Shown one piece after another: positions 54,451 through 64,000 of a stretch of 64,000 nucleotides of DNA (within the stretch, counting starts at the first letter, position 1; each line of letters opens with the position of its first letter). Source of the DNA: Thermothielavioides terrestris NRRL 8126. Taxonomy: Eukaryota; Ascomycota; Sordariomycetes; Sordariales; Chaetomiaceae. The DNA lies in assembly GCF_000226115.1 (NCBI RefSeq), contig NC_016461.1:4030001-4094000 (forward strand), in the 5' to 3' direction. The notes under the pieces are model-generated. The model did not search any database and was not told the DNA's origin. It saw nothing but the letters and a program-made list of their open reading frames with translations. A program made the translations under genes and the position numbers.

Positions 54451-57400
54451 GGGGTTGTTCTCCTTATATAGCTCTATATCGTTGTATTTGAAGTTGCTAT
54501 ATAACTCAATTAGCTATTGCTAATTGTAATACTATTACGATTTCGACCGATTTTTCGACTTAACCGATTTATAAAGTGTATAAAAAGTATAAATTAAAGC
54601 TATAATATAGCTAATTAGCTTCCTAGCGATAGCGATAATGGAAATAGCTTTAAATCAATTTATACAACGATAGTATAAACGAGTAAACGGATAGCAATAG
54701 CTATAGCTATAAAGTTAGAAGAAGGAAAGGAAGAAGAAGTAGGTAGAAGGCTCTAAAGCAATAAAAAAAGCTATAGCCTATATACTTATATAGTTCTCAA
54801 AGAATTAAAGGTTTTAATATCAACTATATAGAGTAAACATTATTCATTTTTTAGAATCTATCTAACTACGAAGTATCTAGACTAGTAGTAGAATAGTAGC
54901 TAGCTAGTACCTCCTCTATACTTATATTCTTTCCTTAGTTTCTCTATAAAGCTAAGCTCGGAGGTTAAGATAAAATTTCTATTTATCTACAATTTTATAT
55001 AGTGTTAAGCCTACTTTTAGAAACTTTAATCAACTCTATAAAGTTCGTCCTAGGGCTAAGACTTAGACCATTAGCAATATTTACTATATTTTAGTATTAT
55101 AGAAACTCCTTTCTAAATACGCTAATTAGCTAGGAACTAAGCAACTTACTTATAGTCTAGTAGCTAGCTAGCTACTAATCCTTTGACTTCTAGCTATTAA
55201 TTATTACAAAGTTCTTTAAAGTTAGAGGTAGGAATAAGGACGTAAGGTAATACGATCTAGCGGCTAGCTAATATTTAACTAGAGAACTATATATTGCTAC
55301 TTATTACTAAGATATAAACAAAGGAATATCTAACCTCTAAACCTATTGTAGATCTTTTCGAACTTTGCCTAACAACTTCCTTAGAATATAGTCGAGATCC
55401 TCTTATAAGCTATATATTGCCTATACGTTATCCTAGATCCTATATATCGTGGTTTATAGCAATTATATTAGCTTTTAGACCTATAGGAATAGCTATCGAT
55501 TAATAAAGACCTCGTCTAAGCTAGTAAGATCTACTAGCTATAGAACGACACTATAGTATATTCTAAACCCCTTTACTTCTAAGATATTAACTAGCTATTG
55601 GAAGTACTCTAGCTACAACGAGTTTATCAATAAGTAATGATACTAGATATATAAGTAGGGGAGCAACTAGCTCCTAAACTATATATACCTATAGCAAAGG
55701 ATACTAACTAGCTTTAGAATTAGGGTATTCTACGAGAGCTAAGTAACTTGATCCGTCTAGTTGACTATATTGTAGTAGTCTAGGTTACAACGTTCGTCTA
55801 GAGTAGCCTACCTAAACGTAGAGACCTTAGTAGCAATGTTGGTAGTACCCTAGGTAGTTAGCTATAGTAGCTAGATAGCTACTATACTACTTCGCTACTA
55901 CCTATCGTTGTACTATAGACTAGGGAACTAGTCTAGTATAAAAACGCTATTAAAGTCGAGAGGCTCGTTGGTATCGAACTATTTATATACTATTAATAGC
56001 TTATACGTAATTAGTGCTTAAGCCTACTTAAGTAGCCTATTAAAGTCCTAGCTATTAAACCGCTTTATATATATAGCTAGGAGTATATAATTGAAACTTC
56101 TAAACTTAGCCTAGATTACTTTGTTTCGATAGTCTTATATATAGTAATTAAGGTAAATGATTAAATTAGTAAGAGGGAAGGTACTAGCTATCTACTACTT
56201 TAGTATAGGCTTAGTGTTCTTAACCTTCGAGTACTATCCTTCGACTATATTTATTATAGTAATCTAGTAAAGTAGGAGGGTCGTGTTTTATACCTAATAC
56301 GCCTATAGTCGAGTATTACTTAGCCAATTGTTCTTTAAATATTGCTTAAGCCTATCGATACTAGTGTAAACAATAGTAGCTTTAATAGACTCTATATAGC
56401 CTTTTTCCGAACGATAGCTTAGAAGAGTAGCTACTATATAGCTAAGGCACTCCTTGTTAGTGCTAATCTAGCGCTTCAAAGTCTTTTAGCAATGCTTTAT
56501 ATAGAAGAGATATTGTATATATAGGAGGCTATACTCATTGTAGCTAAATACCTCCTAAATAGCAAGTTGTTCAGCTATAGAGTCGTCGATAATTATATAT
56601 TTTAGGAGCTAGCCCCTATTAGCTACTCCCCTATACTACTCTAGTAGTATATCTAGATATATTGTAATGCTATTAGTAGTCTACCTCTTTATAAAGAAGT
56701 AAATAGAAGGGAGCTAGTAGCTATTAAAGTCCTAAACTATAATTGTAAATAGGTGTTAACCGCTATAGGCAATCTTATAAGTAGTATCTATAATCGCTAG
56801 TTGGCTATACTTTTTTAGTGTATCTAATAGGTCTCTATATATAAAGACTAATGCGGAGGAGTTCTCACTAGGTATAGTCAGTGCCTTATATTTGTACTAA
56901 TCACTATAGGCTAGTAGCTAGGTAATAGCTTCTACGAATTCTACTTTTTTAAAAACCTTATAGGACTATACTTTACGATTATTACGTTTATAGAGTTTAA
57001 GAGATCTATAAAGGTTATAAATCTCCTAGGTTATAATATACTAGTCGCCTATATAGTAAAGATATGCCTTAGCCTTAGGAGTTTTAATATAGCTATATAG
57101 CTAGTGTTCTATAGCGTTATCGCTATATTTAGTAGTAAAGAGATAGGCAATATACTCTACAATGGTATATAGGCGTTTAACTATCTCGATATCTTCTATC
57201 AAGTGATTATACCTATAGCGAATTACGATATTAATAGTACTATCGTTATACTAAACCTCGTAGAGAGTATAGCGGTATAGCTCTATATTCTATAACGCCC
57301 TATTACATTTACTTTGCCCTTTGGTCTTTTATAGCATTTTCTAAAGGCAGTAGTAGAATATAGTCTTTATTTACTATTACCTTAGAGCGTCTCTTCTACT

Positions 57401-57927
57401 ATAGAAATGCGATACTCAACGCTATTTGGCTTACTAAGCTATATATAGGAGGGTAAACTTACCCTCTTTGAACTAGCGTTCCTAGATCTTCTGAATATTG
57501 TCGAGAATTATAAAGCTACTATTTAGCGCCCTAGGCTCTAGTCTAGATAGGCGAATTGGGGATATATACCTATACCTACGTCTAGAAGCTAGTTCCTCTA
57601 TAGAGGAACTATCTCCCTTATTAGATAGTTCATCGAATAGTGTAAAGCTATCTAGTAGCTAGGTAGAGGCTAGAGCAAAATTGGAAATGCCGTTCGATTA
57701 TAACGATTATACGATTGGAGGCTTAGAGATAGGGAGGAGCTAGGGTAGTACCTACTAAGTAGCTAGATCAAGGTTAGGTTTAGTAGGTATATATTCTAGG
57801 ACTAGGGAGCTTGCTATAGGTATAGTATTAGCAATTCAACGCTAGTAATTAAATTCGCTATTTGACTAAATGGTACTTATATATTAAGGGGGACTAAAGG
57901 TGCTAATAGGCTATAGATACTATATCG

Positions 57928-58040
57928 TTTTATTACTAGCTATATAGTATATCGTTTTATTACTAGCTATATAGTATATCGTTTTATTACTAGCTATATA
58001 GTATATCGTTTTACTATTAGTTGTATAGTATATCGTTTTA
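57928..58040. repeat. Right subterminal repeats of MULE copy 2
   Basis: About five tandem units of the type ATATCGTTTTATTACTAGC, matching copy 1 at 46334-46460. Confidence 0.75.
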
Positions 58041-58559
58041 TTGTTAATTATACAAATTAAGCTAGTCTATAGCTAGATTAATACTAAGTAACTACTAATC
58101 AGTAGATAGTAAAACAATAGAACTTACTTAGTGTATCTTCTAGTTACTAGCTATATAAAGCGAACCGATCTATAGTAGAATACTAGTCTATAGCTAGATC
58201 AATGCTTAGCAACTACTAATATATATCGATAGTAAACTAGTTAACTAACTTACCAATAGGATCTATTAGATATAGGCTAAATATATAGTTCTATAACGAT
58301 ATAACGTTGTAATATAGGTTGAAATATAATAGAGAGTAGATATAGATATAGATTAGTTAGGGAAATATAGGTAGGATATAAACTAGTAGCTAGGTAGCTA
58401 CTAACGCGACGTAGGCGTAAGGACTACCGTGTAGAAATTGTTAAGCGGCGGCAAAAGGAGTGACTTCTAAGCGTAGGACCTATAGGTATTTGTAGGGACT
58501 ATGGAAATTAGGCTTGGCGGGACCTCTTTAACGTCTACCTTCTTTTCGGCTTAGCTAGG

Positions 58560-58940
58560 TCGTCGTTAAAGAGGTCCCGCCAAGACTAATTTCGGAGACT
58601 GCCATATATAAGTAATTATAAATCGCCAAGGGTGAATGGGGCCGCCACGACTAAGAGCAACATCAACAATGTAAAATCGCAAAGACTTGTAACAACAACT
58701 TTACAAAACCTCAACTAAATCGAAAAAAAAAAGAAAACGAAGATAGCCTATACTCTAACTATAATCCTTATCCTAACCTTAACCTAGTGGGAGACTAGCG
58801 CCGCCTCCCGTACCCCTGGCGAACTAACCCCTTGGCGATAGAGCAAACGCCTTGGCGATAGTGGCTATGTAAAAACGTTGTAAAAACATAGCCGACAATT
58901 GGCCGAAATTAGTCTTGGCGGGACCTCTTTAACGTCCACC
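58560..58940. mobile_element. Non-autonomous MULE relative (MITE-sized), not RIP-saturated
   Basis: 381 bp with inverted termini sharing GTTAAAGAGGTCCCGCCAAG and continuing ACTAATTTCGG at both ends, the same termini as the 6-kb copies. The interior is unrelated to the large elements as far as can be seen and noncoding (A-run at about 58725-58734; a short direct repeat, CCTTGGCGATAG, within it). Target duplications are 58550-58559 (CTTAGCTAGG) and 58941-58950 (CTTGGCTGGG), differing by two G-to-A changes in TpG context. Presumably mobilised by the large element's transposase. Confidence 0.87.
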
Positions 58941-59200
58941 CTTGGCTGGGCCCTGCGCTCCACTGCCTAACAAGCGGGATCGCTGGCGCCCAGGTCACTT
59001 TTGGGCCGCCCAGTGGGCCGGCTTCCTTGGGCTAGGCCTGCCTTGGTTCGGGGAGAGTGGGATTGAAAACGGCAACCGGCGCCCTCCCTTCTCTCTCCCG
59101 TCTCCAATTCCAATCCCTGTACATCAACAGGACCTCACCTCTCGGCGAGCCTGGTGGGAACAACCCCCTTTGCTCGCGCCGTCGGGCAGGCGAACTCACC
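58941..59200. promoter_or_regulatory. SYLF gene promoter region next to a MULE relative
   Basis: Only 260 bp separate the end of the 381-bp element from the start codon of the SYLF gene, so the element probably lies within or just upstream of its promoter. Confidence 0.5.
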
Positions 59201-61671
59201 ATGCATCGCGTCGCGGCTCTGCTCCCCTCGTGGGACCGGTCGAGACAAGCGGCAACAACATCGACGACGACGACTCCGACGCCCACCCCCGCGCCTGCCC
59301 CCGCGCCTACGTCCGCGTCCGGGACTGCGCCGAAAACACCCCGGGCGCTGGACAAGGTCTTTGGCTGGGCCGAGAAGATGGTCGTGCCCGCCAGCCGGAA
59401 CAGCTCCCCCGCCGCAGTCCCCGTGCCCACCCGCTACGGCCGAGAGACATACTGGCCGACCTCGCTCGACAAGGAGTGCGACAAGGCCGCCCGGATCATC
59501 AAATCGTTCTGCTGTGAGTCTTGCCTATCTTTCTTTTCTTTGGTTCTTTCCGTTCCAGACACACGTGCTAACGGCGGGATTCAGTTGACGGCTTCCTCTC
59601 CCAGGAATTGGAGACGTCTGAAGCAGCAGACGCAACCCAGCCCCAGTCGTCACCCGCCTACGTTACCAAAAAGATTCCCCCACGAATTATACAAAATGCT
59701 GTTGGCCTCGCCGTGTTCTCGTGCATGCGCTCCGGCCTCTGGATGTCCGGGTCCGGCGGTGCCGGCTTGATCATAGCCCGCAAGGCGGACGGGACCTGGT
59801 CACCTCCGTCGGGCATCATACTCCACACGGCCGAACTTGCCTTTGTCATGGGTGTCGACGTCTACGACTGCCTTCTGGTGATCAACAGCGTGCACACCCT
59901 TGAGCTGTTCACCCGCCCCAGGTTAATACTCGGCGCTGATGTCAGCCTGGCCGTAGGGCCACTCGTCGCTGCCGCTGCCGCTGATGGATCCCGAGACCCC
60001 GAGATCAGATGGAAGGAGATCAGTGACACCGTCTTGACCTACGTGAAAGCGAGGGGCAAGCACCAGGCGGTGCAGTTGGATGGCTCACTCGTCACGGAAC
60101 GCGCGAATGAGAACGAGAGGTTCTACTGCGCCGACGTCACCATCCTCGACATCCTTGCCGGCAACATCCCCAAGAACGTGCCTGAGATGCGTCCCCTGTT
60201 CGAGGTGATCAAGGCTGCCGAGGGCCGCTCCGACTACGACAAGGCCTTGATGGATTGGTTGGCCCAGCAGCCCGCCCCTGGCGACGCCGACATCGAGAGC
60301 CCCGAGGCTTCCATCGCCTCTCCGACAAAACAAGCCTTCGGCCTCCCTGACGCCAACGATCCCGACCCGTTCGGCGTCATCGGTCTGGAAATGGCCGGCA
60401 TCGAGATCCGGGAGGCCGGCACCAAGCTACGCCCCACGAGCACCCAGTTCGAGTACCACCCGAGCCCGACGAGCCCCGCGTACGGGAGGTTCAGCCGCCA
60501 GAGCATGGACACGTTCGTCTCGAGAAGTAACCGAGGCAGCTGCATGTCGGCGAGGACACAGACAACCGTGATGACGGACGCGTGCACGCAGACGGACGCC
60601 GCGAGCACCGCTGACACCAGCTACAGCCGCGCCAACAGCGACGACGGAAAGGACGGCGTGGAGAGGTTACCCACGGTTGCGGAACCCGATGAAGTCGATT
60701 ACACACAGGTCGACAGCAGTGTCATAGAGCAGCTGAAGCCAAAGCCCGTCGAAGTCGCAGCGCCAGAACCGATACCCGCCGCCGAGCTCAACGCGGTGCA
60801 GGCCACCGCCGATGCCGCCATCGCTACGGAGCGCGGAGAAGCTAGAAAGACGAAGCTCGAGCCCACAGACCAGGCTGCTAGCCCGGAGGTCTCGGTTGAA
60901 GAGCCCAGTCCTCCCGTCACCGACGAGCAGGACGAAGACGCCGATGACGAGGACGACGAAGAAGACGAGGACGAAGAGCCCGTGATCTGCGAAGTGGCCA
61001 CCGCGTCGACCCAGCCAACGCGGAGCTCCATCCAGACGCCCCAGGTCACTCACGTCATCCACGCCAAGGGCGCCATCGTGACCATCCCGAAGAGGATACC
61101 GCCGCCCCTGCCGGCACGGAATCCCGCCCGCGCATCGCGGGGCAGCAAGAGCGACTACGGCGACGTATCCTCGCTGCGGAGCCCCGTCAGAAATTCCTTC
61201 CTTTCGGTCGAGTCGCGCAGCGATGATGCCAGCCCCGCTGCGGAGAGAGTTTCTATCGACGAAACGATTGCCACTACCCAAGAAGAGCCCCACACGTCCA
61301 AGCCCACCGAAGGAAGCGCGCTCATGCAGCGACCCGCCAGCCCAAGGCACCAGAAGAACTCGTCATCCGTCTGCACCGCCGTCGCCATCGACACCACCGT
61401 TCAGCACGGGACCAGCCTCGCCCGAGATGAGAACGAGAACGAGAACGAGAACGATAGAGAGAGCCTCGCGGTCCCACCGACGCCGCAGACCCTCGATCCG
61501 GGCTCGTCAGCCGAGGACGAGTCGGAGCGCGAGCCCAAGACGCCCCAGACGGCCGAGACGGATTTGGACACGGCGTCGGAGCAGTCTCGCAAGTCAGGCG
61601 AGCGTGTGGACGGGATCTCCGCCTCCGCGGCGAGCGACCCCGAAAGAGGCGGCGCCGTCAGCGTTGCGTGA
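59201..61671 (+). CDS. SYLF (Ysc84/SH3YL1-type) lipid-binding protein
   Basis: Predicted exons 59201-59513 and 59585-61671 (71-bp intron, CTAAC branch point) encode 799 residues. The start has a good context (CACCATG). After a Thr/Pro/Ala-rich stretch (20-45), the SYLF domain spans about 90-315: LDKECDKAARIIKSF, KIPPRIIQNAVGLAVF, GSGGAGLIIARKADGTWSPP, ELAFVMGVDVYDCLLVIN and the LGADVSLAVGP block. Family members bind phosphoinositides and actin and act at endocytic sites. The rest (320-799) is predicted disordered, acidic and Ser/Thr/Pro-rich, with an Asp/Glu run (DEQDEDADDEDDEEDEDEE) and a GAGAAC-encoded Glu-Asn repeat near 61427-61455. Unlike yeast Ysc84 there is no SH3 domain. Confidence 0.88.
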
Positions 61672-62505
61672 GCATGCTTGCGCACCCATTCTGCGTACCT
61701 AACCAGTCCCACGACCTTGGCACCTGATTGCTTTTGGTGGCGACCTGGCGCAGCAAGGGCGGGTGGAGGTGTTTTCCGATGAAAGGGATTGGGCCATTTT
61801 AGAAAGAAAACCGGCGGGAACTTGCTCCTTCCGTTTCTCTTTACTCTCCCAGGCCCGGGTATGACATGAATCCTTCGCCGATGCCGCGACGGGGGCTGGC
61901 CGCAGCAGGTAAATCAGCGAGGAGCGGGCTGCGCGTTCAGCCAGCGTTCTAGTTCGGAGGTTCTCCCTATTTCCATGCAGGGGAAGGAAGGCTGGGTCGG
62001 TTGATGGGTCGGCGTTTTTTGGTGTTTTGCTTTGCTTTGCTCCTTCATCTCATTGATGGGCGACGAGAGGTCGTCTAAGCCTAATGTGTTTTGTCATGTC
62101 CCAGGGGCAGGGTTGGGAGGAACTGAGATGCAGAGGCAGCGCGATATTATGATACCCAATTTAAATGGAATGACGGGATGGCCATGTTCGGGGGGGGAGC
62201 GAGGGACGTTGAGAGCGCCGGCCTGGGCAAGACTCGCGGATAGTAGGTGATGGTCTCGACCAGTGATAAGAAAAAGGAAGAAGAGAATAGAGCCAGCGGA
62301 TATTCCCTAGCAACACCGTTGCAAAAAGCTTCAGGTTGTGACAGTCTCCATCTAGTTAACCAGGAAACCAGAGTTAGTTCACAAACCGGACTTCCTAAAA
62401 TCATACACACGTTCATCTCGCCAATACCCAGTCCAACGACCGGCCCCTTCCCTGATTTTCACAGCACGACCGACCCAATTCAAGCACTGACAACACCGAA
62501 CTACA
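61672..62505. other. Convergent 3' intergenic region
   Basis: 3' flanks of the SYLF gene and fox2. No gene or repeat recognised. Confidence 0.5.
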
Positions 62506-64000
62506 CTACACCAACTCCGCCGCGGCCCCACCGATAGCCAGCTTGCCCGTCTCTTTGACCTTGGTCTGGAAGATGACCTTCTTGCTGTTGCCCGGCTCCC
62601 GCCACATCTCGGTGACGAGGGTCTGACCCGGGACGACGGTGCCGGCGAAGCGGACCTTGATGCTGCGGAAGCGGCCGAAGCGCTCGTAGACGGCCTTGCC
62701 GGCGATGCCGAAGAAGCACAGGCCGTGCAGGATCGGCTGCTTGAAGCCGCCTACCCTGGCGAAGGCCGGGTCGATGTGGAGGGGGCTTTTTTTGTGGAAA
62801 AAGGAGAGTTAGTTAGCTTGTCAAATTATTGATAGGGGGTTGCGGGAGGGAGGCACGGGAGGTTGGGAGGTTGGGATAGGATAGGATAGGTAGATGCGGG
62901 AGGGAGGGAAGGACATACTTGTAGTCGCCGCTCAGCCGGTAAATGGCGGCCTGCTCCTCGGTGGTCTTCTCCTCGACGACGACGTCCGGCGCGCGCGCGG
63001 GGGGCTTGTTGGCGGCGGTGCTGGCGCCGCGGTCGGCGGGCTTGCTCTGGCCGCCGAAGCCGCCGCAGCCGCGCAGGAAGACGGTCATCTCGTTGTAGAA
63101 GAGCTCCTCGCCCGTCTCGGCGTTGACCGTCGTCACGCCCGACCGGACGATGGCCGCGTTGCCCTTGTCGACCACCTCGAGCAGCCGGGCCTTGGAGATG
63201 AGCCTGCCCGACGTGGGGATCGGGTACTTCTTGATCTCGAGGTACTGCTCGCCGTGGAGCAGCATCATGGGCGAGAAGTTGGGCACCAGGTCGTCCAGGT
63301 TGTAGGGCGTCTCGGCGTCGAACGGCGGGATCACGCCGAAGGTGGGGATCGCCTGGAACTCGTCGTTGCCCTCGCTGGTAGGCTTGTCAGTCCTGCGGCT
63401 GGAGAGCAACTATGCGGGCATCCATCTTACAAGACGTAGCGCAGGTCGGTCCGCTTCGCGCCGATGCCGAGATTGTAGAGCATCACGTCGCGCTCCGTGT
63501 ACTTGAACTCGGTGCCCTTGCCCTCGGCCTTGAGCGCCTCCTGGATGGCGTCGAGGTACTTGTTGCCGCCGGACGCACTCTACGGGAACAGAAACTCGTT
63601 AACATTTCATGTAATTTTACACTTGAAACATATCATGATACTATGGTACATAGATGGGAACAAAAAAACAGGCCCCGGAGGCAGGGAGGAAAGAGGATCA
63701 TACCTTTCCTTCGCCGCTCCGGTTGTCCAAGTTCGCCATGATCTTCTCCAGGCTGTCCTGCGTCTTCTCGGGGTGGTCGGCGCGGTCGTCGAACGTGACG
63801 ATGTCGCGCCAGTGCTTGACGACTTCCTCAGGGGTGAGCGGCACGTCGATGGGGAACGCGTGCCCGCCGGAGCGCTGCCACCTCGTCTGGCCGACCCAGC
63901 CGCTGCCGACCTCGTACAGACCGCCGGTCGGGTTTGGCACCTTGTCGCTGCAGAGCGCGAGCACCAGGGGCGCGATGTAGTCGGGCTTGAACGCCCGGAC
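62506..64000 (-). CDS. fox2: Fox2, peroxisomal multifunctional beta-oxidation enzyme (3' part, truncated by window edge)
   Basis: Predicted exons 64000-63704 (open to the right), 63579-63431, 63374-62919 and 62785-62506, the last ~390 residues. Fungal Fox2 joins two short-chain dehydrogenase domains to a 2-enoyl-CoA hydratase-2 domain. The first visible exon ends an SDR domain ([26 protein letters not shown]). A linker ([18 protein letters not shown]) leads to the hydratase-2 part ([33 protein letters not shown]) and its catalytic hot-dog block, formed by splicing to [10 protein letters not shown] ... [13 protein letters not shown]. Introns are 124, 56 and 133 bp. The predicted C-terminus (GGAAAELV) is not a canonical PTS1 tripeptide, which is unexpected for a peroxisomal enzyme; a missed terminal exon is possible. 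Confidence 0.9.

Larger units (their letters stand above)
52514..58539 (-). mobile_element. MULE-type DNA transposon, copy 2, destroyed by RIP
   Basis: 6026 bp, same family and orientation as copy 1. The 10-bp target duplications are identical: TTCTTTTCGG at 52504-52513 and 58540-58549. The transposase region on the minus strand keeps some codons mutated in copy 1: IIDTTYK with its Asp codon at 56786-56788, DDSIAEQ with its Asp codon at 56582-56584, and IKHC. Comparison of the two copies shows which stops are RIP products (CAA in copy 2 against TAA in copy 1 just before LAIIDTTYK). No intact frame remains. Confidence 0.9.

Noticed and set aside
40926..58539. Centromere-like or subtelomeric AT-rich block
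   Set aside because: Both AT-rich blocks have precise termini, target duplications and mutual alignment, so they are transposon copies, not structural AT-rich DNA.
40924..58940. hAT superfamily assignment based on an 8-bp duplication
   Set aside because: Extending the flanks gives 10-bp matches in all three elements and the decayed transposase reads as MULE, so I preferred Mutator-like.
1..64000. Canonical tRNA or 5S rRNA genes
   Set aside because: Scanning both strands by eye for T-loop GGTTCGA-type and 5S-like blocks gave no site with a foldable complete gene; a covariance-model scan would be decisive.

Overview
The window looks like a euchromatic segment of a filamentous ascomycete genome, most likely a sordariomycete (the gene content fits Sordariales/Chaetomiaceae; that placement is inference). 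The genes are GC-rich. Their short introns (45-148 bp) have GT/AG borders and CTAAC/CTGAC branch points close to the acceptor. Two roughly 6-kb repeats are reduced to TA-rich sequence by transitions, the signature of repeat-induced point mutation (RIP), a Pezizomycotina process. I rebuilt gene models by joining reading frames at splice sites; all exon junctions are predictions.

Left part (1-16.5 kb): 4.8 kb with no convincing gene; retromer sorting nexin Vps17 (minus); divergent mitochondrial ribosome-recycling GTPase Mef2 (plus); a DUF7924-type protein (minus); a secreted CE3-type acetylxylan esterase (minus); and a YeeE/YedE sulfur-compound transporter (minus).

Middle (16.5-40.1 kb): a divergent intergenic region carrying two MITEs that share one TA dinucleotide; an ETHE1-like persulfide dioxygenase (plus), which with the YeeE/YedE gene forms a plausible sulfide/thiosulfate-handling pair; an 849-residue Thr/Val-repeat GPI-type surface protein (minus); a 4-kb gene-poor gap; a Kelch single-pass membrane protein (plus); a RidA-like protein (minus); chromatin-remodeller actin-related protein Arp9 (minus); an RBR ubiquitin ligase with a CUE-like domain and a hydrophobic segment (minus); and a small cysteine-rich membrane protein (plus).

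Right part (40.9-64 kb): two full-length RIP-destroyed copies of one Mutator-like (MULE) DNA transposon in direct orientation, flanking a 5.3-kb GC-rich island with an F-box gene and a second copy of one MITE. A 381-bp non-autonomous relative with the same termini abuts the second copy. All three insertions show 10-bp target duplications. Then come a SYLF/Ysc84-type lipid-binding protein (plus) and the 3' part of the peroxisomal multifunctional beta-oxidation enzyme Fox2 (minus, running off the right edge).

The host genes are mostly ordinary housekeeping or surface functions. The unusual content is the sulfur gene pair, the transposon family whose transposase signature is still readable through RIP, RIP leaking into a neighbouring target duplication, and small elements that escaped RIP.
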